Made by a program: the position numbers and the translations under genes. Below are positions 1 through 8,213 of a stretch of 64,000 nucleotides of DNA, one piece after another. The DNA is taken from positions 1 through 64,000 of the forward strand of contig JACKHG010000011.1 of assembly GCA_020639115.1 (NCBI GenBank), in the 5' to 3' direction. The notes beneath the pieces were generated by a model. That model saw only the letters and a list, made by a program, of their open reading frames with translations, had not been told where the DNA came from and made no database searches. The stretch comes from Phycisphaerales bacterium (GTDB taxonomy: Bacteria; Planctomycetota; Phycisphaerae; UBA1845). The first letter of the stretch is position 1. Every line of letters begins with the position of its first letter.

Positions 1-228
1 CAACTCGTGCCCGGCGACATCCTCGTCTCCTACACCGACGGCGTCACCGAGGCCATGAACTACGACGAACGCGAGTACGGCTACGACCGCCTCCTCGAAT
101 CGATCCGCCGCTACCGCGACGAGTCGGCGGGCACCCTCGCCAACCAGATTCTCTGGGACGTACGCCGCTACGCCGGACTGGTCCGCCAGTCGGACGACAT
201 CTCCGTCGTGGTGGCGAAGGTGAAATAG
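1..228 (+). CDS. C-terminal part of a SpoIIE/RsbU-type PP2C serine phosphatase
   Basis: This is the end of a gene that begins before the window; the frame is open from base 1 to the TAG at 226-228. The visible 75 residues carry the end of a PPM/SpoIIE phosphatase domain: the block GDILVSYTDGVTEA, where the Asp of YTDG is a metal ligand in the family, and the closing QSDDISVVVAKVK, where the DD pair is the last metal-binding Asp region. Such proteins dephosphorylate anti-anti-sigma factors or act as outputs of sensor modules. The sensor part, and so the signal, lies outside the window. Family assignment is confident; the partner is unknown. Confidence 0.8.
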   Translation, partial: QLVPGDILVSYTDGVTEAMNYDEREYGYDRLLESIRRYRDESAGTLANQILWDVRRYAGLVRQSDDISVVVAKVK

Positions 229-477
229 TGCGGCGAGGGCCCGAGGCGGCAGCCGTGCCCCGACCCGCGGGTCCCGACAACCGGTTGAATCGGCTGCGGG
301 AAATGCGTATGGTGACGGGTAACGGCGCGCCGCTTGGCTGGCACCTCAGGAGCGGTCGTCCACCGCCTGCCGTGACGCCGGCGCACCGGCCGGGAGCGTA
401 TATTGTTTTTCGCAATTGACCGCAGGGCTGCATACACTTCGCGCCGAGTCCTTCCGGCGCAGGAATGGAGAACCGCC

Positions 478-1110
478 ATGTCAAACTGCCGCCCCATCAT
501 CGGTGCCGTCATCGGCGCCCTCTTCGCCGCCACTGCGCAGGCGACCGTCGTGCAGGTGCAGTTCACGGGAATCATCCAGGAGGTCAAACCGAATACCTTC
601 GTCAGCGCCAGCGTCTCCGTCGGCGACCCATTCACCGGCTCCTACAGCTATGACACCGCCACCCCGGACGCCAACGGTTCGCCCGAACTGGGTGTGTACG
701 CCCTCCCCGCCTATCAGATGACCGTCAACGTCGGCGGCCTCACCTTCACCAGCGCTGACCTGCAGATCAACGTGACGAACGCGACGGAAGACCGCTACTT
801 CGTGATCAGCCCGAGCGTCTTCGAAGCCTACGGCCAAAACTTTTCCCAATTGAGCGTGGACCTCGTCGACCTCACCGCAGGCGCACTCACCAGCGATGCG
901 CTGCTCGATCAGCCGCCGGACCTGCAGGACTTCATGACGCCCGGCGACTCCGCCCGCTCCTTCATCCTCGGCGCCGCACGCGACCCCTGGCTCAACGGTG
1001 AAGTGACCACGCTCACCCGCGTCCCCGAACCCGGCACCGTCGTGCTCCTCGCCGCCGGACTCTTCGCCCTCTACCGCCGTGAGTGCTGCAGCGCCCGCGG
1101 GCTGCGCTGA
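478..1110 (+). CDS. PEP-CTERM sorting-domain exported protein
   Basis: A 210-residue secreted protein. The ATG at 478 is preceded by GGAG and starts a hydrophobic signal peptide (PIIGAVIGALFAATAQA) with a probable cleavage after AQA. The C-terminus has the PEP-CTERM tripartite signal: VPEPGT, a short hydrophobic helix (VVLLAAGLFAL) and an arginine cluster (YRRE). Proteins with this tail are handled by an exosortase and end up in the envelope or matrix. The middle (about residues 25-180) is beta-rich and I do not recognise it. The frame is open upstream to 403, but the ribosome site and the signal peptide favour 478. Its substrate or role cannot be read from the sequence. Confidence 0.8.
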   Translation: MSNCRPIIGAVIGALFAATAQATVVQVQFTGIIQEVKPNTFVSASVSVGDPFTGSYSYDTATPDANGSPELGVYALPAYQMTVNVGGLTFTSADLQINVTNATEDRYFVISPSVFEAYGQNFSQLSVDLVDLTAGALTSDALLDQPPDLQDFMTPGDSARSFILGAARDPWLNGEVTTLTRVPEPGTVVLLAAGLFALYRRECCSARGLR

Positions 1111-1239
1111 CCCCCGCCACGTTCCCGCCGAATGAACCAAGACCACGGCGTGCCCCGCCCGCATGGCACGCTGCGGTCCGGTGCGTCGGAGCGCGCCGCG
1201 ACCATCCGCGGGCATGACACCGCGAAACCGGAGAACGCA

Positions 1240-2619
1240 GTGGCATCGAAATACGACGCAATCGTGATCGGCACCGGCCAGTCGGGTCCCTCGCTGGCAG
1301 GCAGGATGAACGCAGCCGGGATGCGCGTGGCGGTGATCGAACGCAAGCACATCGGCGGAACCTGCGTCAACGCGGGCTGCATCCCCACCAAAACACTCGT
1401 GGCCAGCGCCCGCGCCGCGCACATGGTGCGCCGGGCAGCCGACTTCGGTGTCGACGTCGGCGGTCCCGTTCGCGTCGACATGTCCCGCGTCAAGGCCCGG
1501 ATGAAGCGGATCTCCGGCGAGTCGAACACGAGCGTGACCTCCTGGATCGAGGGCATGGAGCACGTCGACCTGTTCCGGGGACACGCGCGCCTCGAGGGCC
1601 CGGGCGTCGTCCGCGTGAACGACGCGGTCCTGTCCGCCGACCGGATCTTCCTGAACGTCGGGGCGCGGGCGCGCGTGCCGGACCTGCCGGGGCTGGACGA
1701 AGTGGACTACCTGACCAACTCCGGCATCCTTGAATTGGACACCCTGCCCCGACACCTGATCGTGATCGGCGGCAGCTACATCGGCCTGGAGTTCGGACAG
1801 ATCTACCGCCGCTTCGGCAGCGCGGTGACCATCATCGAGCGGGGCCCGCGACTGATCGCGCGCGATGACGAGGACGTCTCCGACGCGGTTCGAGAAATCC
1901 TCACGCACGAGGGCATCGACATCCGGCTCAACGCCGAGTGCGTGCGCGTCGCCCGGCGCGGGGACGACGTCGCCGTCCGCGTGGATGGCCCCGACGGCCC
2001 GCAGGAGATCGTCGGCTCGCACCTGCTGCTCGCGATGGGACGTACGCCGAATACGGATGCGCTCGGACTTGATCGGGCCGGCGTGGCGGTGGACGCACGC
2101 GGCTACATTCAGGTTGATGACGGGCTGCGCACGAACGTGCCGGGCATCTGGGCGCTGGGCGACTGCAACGGCCGGGGCGCGTTCACCCACACCTCCTACA
2201 ACGACTACGAGATCGTCGCGGCCAACCTGTTTGACGGCGACGCGCGGCGCGTCAGCGACCGCATTCCGTGCTACGGACTCTACATCGATCCTCCGCTCGG
2301 GCGCGTCGGCATGACCGAACGCGAGGCGCGGCGTTCCGGCCGCCGCGTGCTGGTGGGCAAGCGTCCCATGACGCAAGTCGGCCGCGCGAAGGAGCGCAGC
2401 GAAACGGACGGGTTCATCAAGGTGCTCGTCGACGCCGACACGCAGGAGATACTCGGTGCCGCCATCCTCGGCATCAACGGCGACGAAGTCGTCCACGCGC
2501 TGCTGGATACCATGTACGCCAAGGCGCCCTACACGGTCGTCGCCCGCGCCGTGCACATCCACCCCACGGTGTCGGAGCTGGTCCCGACGACGCTGCAGAG
2601 CCTCAAGCCGCTGGCGTGA
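1240..2619 (+). CDS. FAD-dependent pyridine nucleotide-disulfide oxidoreductase (MerA/Lpd-like)
   Basis: A class I flavoprotein disulfide reductase of about 459 residues. It shows the FAD-binding GTGQSG near the N-terminus, the redox-active pair in GGTCVNAGCIPTK, the NAD(P)-binding GGSYIGLEF, the second FAD motif ALGDCNGRGAFTH and the C-terminal HIHPTVSEL whose His is the catalytic base in this family. There is no N-terminal heavy-metal domain and no C-terminal Cys pair, so it is unlikely to be a true mercuric reductase. It is closer to the MerA-like/RclA-like group of unclear substrate. I chose the GTG at 1240, which has GGAG six bases upstream. An in-frame ATG at 1132 would add 36 residues of no recognisable sequence. 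Confidence 0.85.
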   Translation: MASKYDAIVIGTGQSGPSLAGRMNAAGMRVAVIERKHIGGTCVNAGCIPTKTLVASARAAHMVRRAADFGVDVGGPVRVDMSRVKARMKRISGESNTSVTSWIEGMEHVDLFRGHARLEGPGVVRVNDAVLSADRIFLNVGARARVPDLPGLDEVDYLTNSGILELDTLPRHLIVIGGSYIGLEFGQIYRRFGSAVTIIERGPRLIARDDEDVSDAVREILTHEGIDIRLNAECVRVARRGDDVAVRVDGPDGPQEIVGSHLLLAMGRTPNTDALGLDRAGVAVDARGYIQVDDGLRTNVPGIWALGDCNGRGAFTHTSYNDYEIVAANLFDGDARRVSDRIPCYGLYIDPPLGRVGMTEREARRSGRRVLVGKRPMTQVGRAKERSETDGFIKVLVDADTQEILGAAILGINGDEVVHALLDTMYAKAPYTVVARAVHIHPTVSELVPTTLQSLKPLA

Positions 2620-2812
2620 ACGGCGAACAATAATGTTTTTCCAAATGTCGCACTACGCGCCACAGGCACAAGTCGGTCCCCGCCCGAGCCGGAAGGCGAC
2701 GTCGCCGCCGGCCAGCGCGCGTGAACAACCCCACGTAGTTCATGAAGGAGAGCCGACCCCGAACGAGCCGACGGAGAAAAGCCCGCAACCACCAGCGCAG
2801 CAGCCGCAGAAT

Positions 2813-2886
2813 TGGGCGATGAGGGACTTGAACCCCCGACCTCACGGGTGTGATCCGTGCGCTCTAGCCAGCTGAGCTAATCGCCC
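2813..2886 (-). tRNA. tRNA-Val (anticodon CAC)
   Basis: On the minus strand a full cloverleaf can be drawn: acceptor stem GGGCGAT/ATCGCCC, D-arm with GCTC-AGCTGGC-TAGAGC, anticodon stem CACGG/CCGTG enclosing loop ATCACAC (T33, anticodon CAC), and T-arm GGGGGTTCAAGTCCCTC. The discriminator base is A and CCA is not encoded. The anticodon reads GUG, so it charges valine. Confidence 0.95.
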
Positions 2887-3019
2887 TGCACAGACCGGCC
2901 ATTATCGCGGCGGGCGCTGGAAGGTCAAGGCCGACAGCGCCCGTCTTGAGCCACTGTGGGGGCATTCCGGGCCCGAACCGGGGACCATTTAGGGATCCCG
3001 CACCGCGTCGAAAATCGCT

Positions 3020-3805
3020 TCACAACGCGGGCGTGCGGCCGCCATCCACCGGGACGTTGATGCCGGTGACGTAGCTCGCAGCCGGCGACGCCAGGAACGC
3101 GATCACCGCCGCGACCTCCTCCGGCTGACCCAGGCGGCCGGCGGGAATCGAAGCGAGCCACCCGGCGCGAATCTCGTCCTGGCTGCAGCCACGATCCTCG
3201 GCCCAGCGGGCGGCTAGTTCCCCGAGCCGCGCCGTATCCACGAACCCGGGGAGTATGTTGTTCACCGTGATGCCGAACGCCGCGACCTCGCCCGCCAGCG
3301 TCTTCGCCCAGTTCGCGACGGCGGCCCGCGTGGTGTTCGAGACGCCCAGGCCCGGAATGGGGGTTTTCACAGACGTCGAGATGATGTTGATGATCCGGCC
3401 GTAACCAGCCCGCTTCATGCCGGGAAGCACGGCCAGCGCGAGCAACTGGTTGCAGACCACGTGACGGTCGAGCGCGGCGCGAAACTGCTCCGGCGTTGCC
3501 TCGGTGATCGCGCCGCCGGGCGGGCCGCCCGTGTTGTTGACCAGAATGTGCGCGTCGCCGTGCGCGTCCAGATGACGAGCCACCTTCTCCTGCAGGGCGG
3601 CTGGCTCGGCGTAGTCCTGGCAGATGGTGTGATGCTGCTGGCCGGCGGCCGTGGCGAGCCTGCCCGCCGCAGCCCGCAGCGCATCCGCACGCCGCGCCAC
3701 GAGCGTCACTTCCGCACCGAGCCGGGCGAACAGCTCCGCGGTCGCCCAGCCCATGCCCTGCGTGCTGCCGCCCACGATGGCCCGCCTGCCCGTCAAGTCG
3801 ATCAT
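3020..3805 (-). CDS. SDR-fold oxidoreductase-like protein lacking the catalytic Tyr
   Basis: A 261-residue Rossmann-fold protein. The ATG at 3805 follows a strong GGGAGGTG ribosome site. The cofactor motif is GGSTQGMG, close to TGxxxGxG, followed by a typical betaA helix, and NTGGPPGG stands in the NNAG position. Where classical SDRs have Ser and YxxxK, this protein reads IIST then GVSNTTRAAVANWAKTL, so the Tyr is absent and Lys is Arg. The tail has the ITVNNILPGFVDTARL segment common to the fold. A subgroup of beta-ketoacyl reductase-like SDRs with the SNTxR signature is known and has not been given a firm activity. It may bind a nucleotide without classical dehydrogenase chemistry. Confidence 0.8.
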   Translation of the reverse strand: MIDLTGRRAIVGGSTQGMGWATAELFARLGAEVTLVARRADALRAAAGRLATAAGQQHHTICQDYAEPAALQEKVARHLDAHGDAHILVNNTGGPPGGAITEATPEQFRAALDRHVVCNQLLALAVLPGMKRAGYGRIINIISTSVKTPIPGLGVSNTTRAAVANWAKTLAGEVAAFGITVNNILPGFVDTARLGELAARWAEDRGCSQDEIRAGWLASIPAGRLGQPEEVAAVIAFLASPAASYVTGINVPVDGGRTPAL

Positions 3806-3940
3806 GATGCACCTCCCGGTCGCAGATTGCGGAGAATCATCCGCCACGAGGCCGGGCTGCGTCAAGGGTGCCGCCGGGTAGCGGACATTTCGCGCCCGCC
3901 ACGGGAAATTCTGCCACCCAGCGCACTACAATGCTCGACC

Positions 3941-5368
3941 ATGAGTGACACGACGCATTCCCAGAGCCTGGAAACACTGCCCCAGACGCTCGGCGCGCTG
4001 CGCGATAGCGGCTGGCGTTCGCGGTCGGTCAAGCAGGAGATCCACGACAATCTGCTGAGCGCCCTGGCCGGCCACGAGCGGTTGTTTCCGGGCATCATCG
4101 GTTACGCCGACACGGTGATTCCCGAACTGGCCACGGCGCTCCTCGCCCAGCACGACATCCTCTTCATGGGTGAAAAGGGCCAGGCGAAGAGCCGGCTGAT
4201 GCGCGGCCTGCAGGAGCTGCTCGACCCGTGGATTCCCTATGTCGCCGGCAGCGAGCTGCACGACGACCCGCTGCGCCCGATCACGCGTTTCGGGCGCGAG
4301 ACGCTCGCCCGGTGCGGCGACGACACGCCGATCGCGTGGTGGCCGCGGGACGAGCGCTACGTCGAGCGGCTCGCCCCGGGCACGAAGTTCGCCGACGTCA
4401 TCGGCGAGATCGACCCGGCCAAGCTCGCGACCGGCACGAGCCTGTCCGCCGAGGAGGCCCTGCACTTCGGCCTGATTCCGCGGATGAATCGCGGCGTCTT
4501 CGCGATGAACGAGCTGCCCGAACTGGATGAGCTGGTGCAGGTGGGTCTCTTCAACATCCTCGAGGAACGCGACGTGCAGATTCGCGGATACCCCATCCGC
4601 TTCGACCTCGACGTGATGATCCTGTTTTCCGCCAACCCGGCGACGTACAACCGCAGCGGCAAGGTCATCCCCCAGCTCAAGGACCGCATCGGCTCGATCA
4701 TCCGCACGCACTATCCGCGGGACCGGGCGTTCGGAATCGAGATCATGGAGCAGGAGGCGACGATCAGCCTCGACGGGGAATTCCCGGTGCACGTGCCGCT
4801 GTTCATGAAGGAAATCTGCGAGCAGATCACCATCGAGGCCCGCAAGTCGCCCTACATCGACCACGCCTCGGGCGTCAGCGCCCGCTTCAGCATCGCGAAT
4901 TTCCGCACGATGGTGGCGGCGGCCCGGCGGCGCGCGGCCCTGCTCGGCGAGAGGCCGGCGGTCCCGCGGATCAGCGACCTCGGTCACCTCATCGCCTCCA
5001 GCGTCGGCAAGCTCGAGATCGACCTGATGTCCAGCCACCAACTCACCGAGCAGCAGGTGCTGGAGGCCGTGCAGAACGCAGCCGTGAAGCACGTGTTCGA
5101 CGAGTACGTCGACCGCCACGGCCTCGGCGCGATCGCGGAGATCTTCGCGAAGGGCGTCAAGGTGGACGTGGGCACGATGCTGCCCTCGGCGAAATATGCG
5201 GAAACTCTCAAGCGCGTGCCGCCCGCGTGGGAAAAGGCGTTCGAGATCAACCCCGCGGGCGACGACGCCATGCGCGCGAGTTGCGTCGAGTTCGTCCTCG
5301 CGGGCCTCTACGCCCACGAGCAGATTTCGCGCACCAGCCGCCACGGCACGGTGACGTACGAGACGTAG
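3941..5368 (+). CDS. Mg-chelatase ChlI-like AAA+ ATPase
   Basis: A 475-residue AAA+ protein of the MoxR/magnesium-chelatase group. Walker A is GEKGQAKS around residue 75. Walker B and the following sensor region read FAMNELPELDE and FSANPATYNRSG, and an arginine-rich lid follows in the last third. ChlI-like ATPases of this kind act with a VWA partner to insert metals or remodel proteins. Here the partner is very probably the VWA gene at 6292, downstream on the same strand. Start at ATG 3941; the frame is open upstream through the antisense SDR gene, but nothing there looks coding. The true client protein is not indicated by the neighbours. Confidence 0.85.
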   Translation: MSDTTHSQSLETLPQTLGALRDSGWRSRSVKQEIHDNLLSALAGHERLFPGIIGYADTVIPELATALLAQHDILFMGEKGQAKSRLMRGLQELLDPWIPYVAGSELHDDPLRPITRFGRETLARCGDDTPIAWWPRDERYVERLAPGTKFADVIGEIDPAKLATGTSLSAEEALHFGLIPRMNRGVFAMNELPELDELVQVGLFNILEERDVQIRGYPIRFDLDVMILFSANPATYNRSGKVIPQLKDRIGSIIRTHYPRDRAFGIEIMEQEATISLDGEFPVHVPLFMKEICEQITIEARKSPYIDHASGVSARFSIANFRTMVAAARRRAALLGERPAVPRISDLGHLIASSVGKLEIDLMSSHQLTEQQVLEAVQNAAVKHVFDEYVDRHGLGAIAEIFAKGVKVDVGTMLPSAKYAETLKRVPPAWEKAFEINPAGDDAMRASCVEFVLAGLYAHEQISRTSRHGTVTYET

Positions 5369-5422
5369 CGGGGCGTTACCCTTCAACGCATCTGCCAAGC
5401 CCCTGCGTCCCGGAGGAACGCA

Positions 5423-5598
5423 TTGAATTTAGCCCGGCAATTCGTCGCTGGCGTGAAAGCGAATCGTGGCCATGGGAGTGCCGTAGGCACGACCGAATAT
5501 TGCACCGGCCCGTGAGGCGTATCTCAGCCGTCCTTACGGGACTCGCTTTTCTCGTCGCCAACGTTGGTCCCGCGTTGAAATGCAGGGCTAAATTCACC
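5423..5598. repeat. ~175-bp element with inverted ends, copy 1
   Basis: The left end reads TTGAATTTAGCCC and the right end GGGCTAAATTCA, so the ends are inverted repeats of about 11 bp. The interior matches copy 2 (6057-6230) over most of its length, including GTAGGCACGAC, CACCGGCCC/CGCCGGCCC, the TACGGGACT block and TCGTCGCCAAC/TTGTCGCCAAC. No protein is supported in it. It resembles a non-coding palindromic or MITE-like intergenic repeat. Confidence 0.7.
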
Positions 5599-5641
5599 CG
5601 TCGCCTGCGGGGTCGGTCTTGATGCACTCCATGCACGGATT

Positions 5642-5983
5642 TCAGGCATTTCCAAACGTGCCCCACCCGTCCGCGTGCCCTCCGTGGGGCTGGGCGAGGC
5701 GATCGATCTGTGCCTGGGTGGCCACGATGTCGTCGTAGTCAGCCACCATCGACCGCGTACACGTGCACGTCCACGACGAAGCATTCGAACCCGGGTCGTC
5801 CTGACGGATCGATACGTCGAAACCCGCGCCCCGAGCGGCTTGGCCGATGGCCTCAGCCGCAGCCCGATCCGGTGCGGCTGCGATGAAGTCAATCGACATC
5901 GGCGCCGCCATGTCCGAGCCGTCGTTGGCCACGCGACGAAGCGCGTCGCCGTCGGCGTCTTTCGGGTAGTCCATGCTCATCAT
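5642..5983 (-). CDS. RraB-family regulator of RNase E activity
   Basis: A protein of about 113 residues matching the RraB fold over its whole length. It has the opening YPKDADGDALRRVANDGSDM, the strand PMSIDFIAAAP, the helix AAAEAIGQAARGAGFDVSI, the pair WTCTCTRSMVADYDDI, and the closing GGHADGWGTFGN that is typical of the family. RraB proteins bind RNase E and change degradosome activity in gammaproteobacteria. A similar role here is inference. The ATG at 5983 was preferred; a GTG three codons upstream (5992) is also possible, and no good ribosome site helps decide. The gene interrupts an AAA+/VWA pair and lies between two copies of a repeat element, which suggests it arrived later. Confidence 0.75.
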   Translation of the reverse strand: MMSMDYPKDADGDALRRVANDGSDMAAPMSIDFIAAAPDRAAAEAIGQAARGAGFDVSIRQDDPGSNASSWTCTCTRSMVADYDDIVATQAQIDRLAQPHGGHADGWGTFGNA

Positions 5984-6056
5984 GCAACTCACGTGCGCAT
6001 GCCACGGCGACGCCGAGGCGTATGAAACTTAACCGAACACGTCTCGGAAGGGCGCG

Positions 6057-6230
6057 TTGACTTTAGCCCAGCGATTTATCGCTGAGTAATCCGCGACGAC
6101 CCATGAGTCAAGTGCGGTAGGCACGACTGAATGTCGCGCCGGCCCATGCGGTGCATCTCGACCGCCCGTACGGGACTTCTTTTCTTGTCGCCAACCCAAG
6201 CGCCGCGTGGAAACGCGGGGCTAAATTCAT
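6057..6230. repeat. ~175-bp element with inverted ends, copy 2
   Basis: Second copy of the element at 5423, in the same orientation. Ends read TTGACTTTAGCCC and GGGCTAAATTCAT. The interior diverges from copy 1 by scattered substitutions and small indels, so the two copies are not recent duplicates. It ends 62 bp before the VWA gene. Confidence 0.7.
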
Positions 6231-6291
6231 CCGTCCCCCTTGGGGCCGGCGCCGCGTGCCTCTGCACACGCACCATCCTATCATCCAGGCG

Positions 6292-8022
6292 ATGTCGCAA
6301 ACTCCCGAACAACCGCAGACCCCTGAACAACACGCGGCGGTACCCGGCGGGATCGTCCACACGTACCGCAAGTACGAACCCCAGCGGTTCCCCATGCCCG
6401 ACGCAGCCCCGCCGGACCTGGTCTCGCCCGCGTTCGAGCACCTGCTTATGTACGGCTCGACCCGCGGACTCACGCCCGAACAGCTCGCCGAGGCGGTCGA
6501 CCTCGACCCGGCGCAGATTGCCGGCCTCGGGCCCAGCATCGATGCGCTCGTCGCCATGCTCCTCGAGCGCAAACGCCGCATCCTCGAAACCTACGAAACC
6601 GACCACGCCCGCGACGCGGCCCTCACCGAGTTTGCAGCCGCCGTCCAGAAGGCCCGCCCGCCGGACAAGCTGCTCAAGGCCTTCGACCGCGCCGTCCGCG
6701 CGGAGCAGCCCGCGGACCTCGAGCGCATCTGGTACCGCGTGAGCAAACGCGACCCGTTCGCCAACCAGGTTCTCCGCGTGCGCGACCGGCTGATCGAGAA
6801 GGACGAGGTGGACGAACTCGCGGACCGCTACGCGTTCACCGGTCGCACGCAGATGGACGTGCCGCAGGCGCTGGCGATCAAGGAGGAGCTCGAGACGATC
6901 GACCGGCTGCTCAAGCAGCTCGAGGAGGCGCGCAAGAACGCGAAGGTCTACCGCATCGACATGGAGGCGCTGGCCCGGTTCGCCGACGAGGGCGAGCTGG
7001 CCGGCATGGAGGAAATACAGCAGCGCGTGGCGGACCTGCTGCGGCAGATGGCCGAGCAGCAGGGCATGGTCGAGAACGCCGGCGGCGTCGAGCTCACGCC
7101 GCGGGCCTACAAGATCTTCCAGGGCAAGCTGCTCGACGAGATCTTCAGCGATCTGCAGGCGGCCAAGAGCGGCCGGCATCACGAGAACATTTCCGGCGAC
7201 GGCGCCGTGGAAACGCAGCGCACCAAGCCGTACGAGTTCGGCGACTCGCTCGCGAACATGGACGTCGCCGGCTCGATGATCAACGCCATGATCCGCGACC
7301 CCGGCGTGCTGCCGGTGCGCATGAAACCGGCGGACATCGAGATTCACCGCACGCGCAACACGCCGAAGTGCGCGACGGCTGTGCTCATGGACATGAGCGG
7401 CTCGATGCGCTGGGGCGGTCTGTACGTCCACGTGAAGAAGATGGCGCTCGCGCTGCACGGCCTGATCCGCGGCGAGTATCCCGGCGACTTCGTCGACTTC
7501 GTGGAGATCTGCACGCTACCGAAGCGCCGCCACATCGCGGAGGTGCCGGCGTTGCTCCCGCGGCCCGTGACGCTGCACGACCCGCTGGTCCGCCTCCGCG
7601 CCGACATGAGCGACTCCCGGCTGAACGAGTTCAACGTCCACCCGCATTTCACCAACATCCAGCAGGCCCTGAAGCTGGCGCGCCTGTCGCTGCAGGTGCA
7701 GGATACGCCCAACCGGCAGATCGTCCTCATCACCGATGGCCTGCCGACGGCGCACTTCGAGGGGCAGTATCTCTACATGCTCTACCCGCCCGACCCGCGC
7801 ACGGAACGCGAGACGCTGCGCGAGGGCCTGCTCTGCAAGGAACAGGGCATCACCATCAACATCTTCCTGCTCAGCACCTGGGCGCAGGACGAGGACGACA
7901 TCCGCTTCGCCCACCACCTCGCCGAGAGCACGCAGGGCCGCGTCTTCTTCGTCACCGGCGCCCAACTCGAACGCTACGTGGTGTGGGACTACGTCAAACG
8001 CCGCCGACAGATCATCGGATGA
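6292..8022 (+). CDS. VWA-domain protein, partner of the ChlI-like ATPase
   Basis: A 576-residue soluble protein. The C-terminal third is a von Willebrand A domain: the MIDAS motif is AVLMDMSGSMRWGG (DxSxS), followed by the conserved helix and the IVLITDGLPTAH strand with the third MIDAS Asp region. The N-terminal two thirds are helical and charged (for example LEEARKNAKVYRIDME and MEEIQQRVADLLRQM), as in ChlD/CoxE-like adaptors. With the AAA+ gene at 3941 it forms a ChlI/ChlD-type pair. I chose ATG 6292, because the sequence upstream belongs to the repeat element. Client unknown. Confidence 0.8.
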   Translation: MSQTPEQPQTPEQHAAVPGGIVHTYRKYEPQRFPMPDAAPPDLVSPAFEHLLMYGSTRGLTPEQLAEAVDLDPAQIAGLGPSIDALVAMLLERKRRILETYETDHARDAALTEFAAAVQKARPPDKLLKAFDRAVRAEQPADLERIWYRVSKRDPFANQVLRVRDRLIEKDEVDELADRYAFTGRTQMDVPQALAIKEELETIDRLLKQLEEARKNAKVYRIDMEALARFADEGELAGMEEIQQRVADLLRQMAEQQGMVENAGGVELTPRAYKIFQGKLLDEIFSDLQAAKSGRHHENISGDGAVETQRTKPYEFGDSLANMDVAGSMINAMIRDPGVLPVRMKPADIEIHRTRNTPKCATAVLMDMSGSMRWGGLYVHVKKMALALHGLIRGEYPGDFVDFVEICTLPKRRHIAEVPALLPRPVTLHDPLVRLRADMSDSRLNEFNVHPHFTNIQQALKLARLSLQVQDTPNRQIVLITDGLPTAHFEGQYLYMLYPPDPRTERETLREGLLCKEQGITINIFLLSTWAQDEDDIRFAHHLAESTQGRVFFVTGAQLERYVVWDYVKRRRQIIG

Positions 8023-8213
8023 CACGCGCCAGCCCGCCCAGGGCGCGCAGATCACCGCGCCGCGACCGCCGAAGCCCGCATAACGGTTTTGACAGGGCCC
8101 GCTCAGGCGCAGTTCAGTCCCACGCCCCATACTCCTGCTGGGGTTCTTCGGGACTCCCCGTCGTTTCAGGATTTCGATAACCCATACTGGCGCCGCGGCA
8201 GCATCGCTTCATC

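Noticed and set aside
481..2562. Very long open frame on the minus strand over the PEP-CTERM and oxidoreductase genes
   Set aside because: It is the mirror of GC-rich codons in two real genes. Composition is His/Arg/Ala/Val-rich with no domain, and no ribosome site is present.
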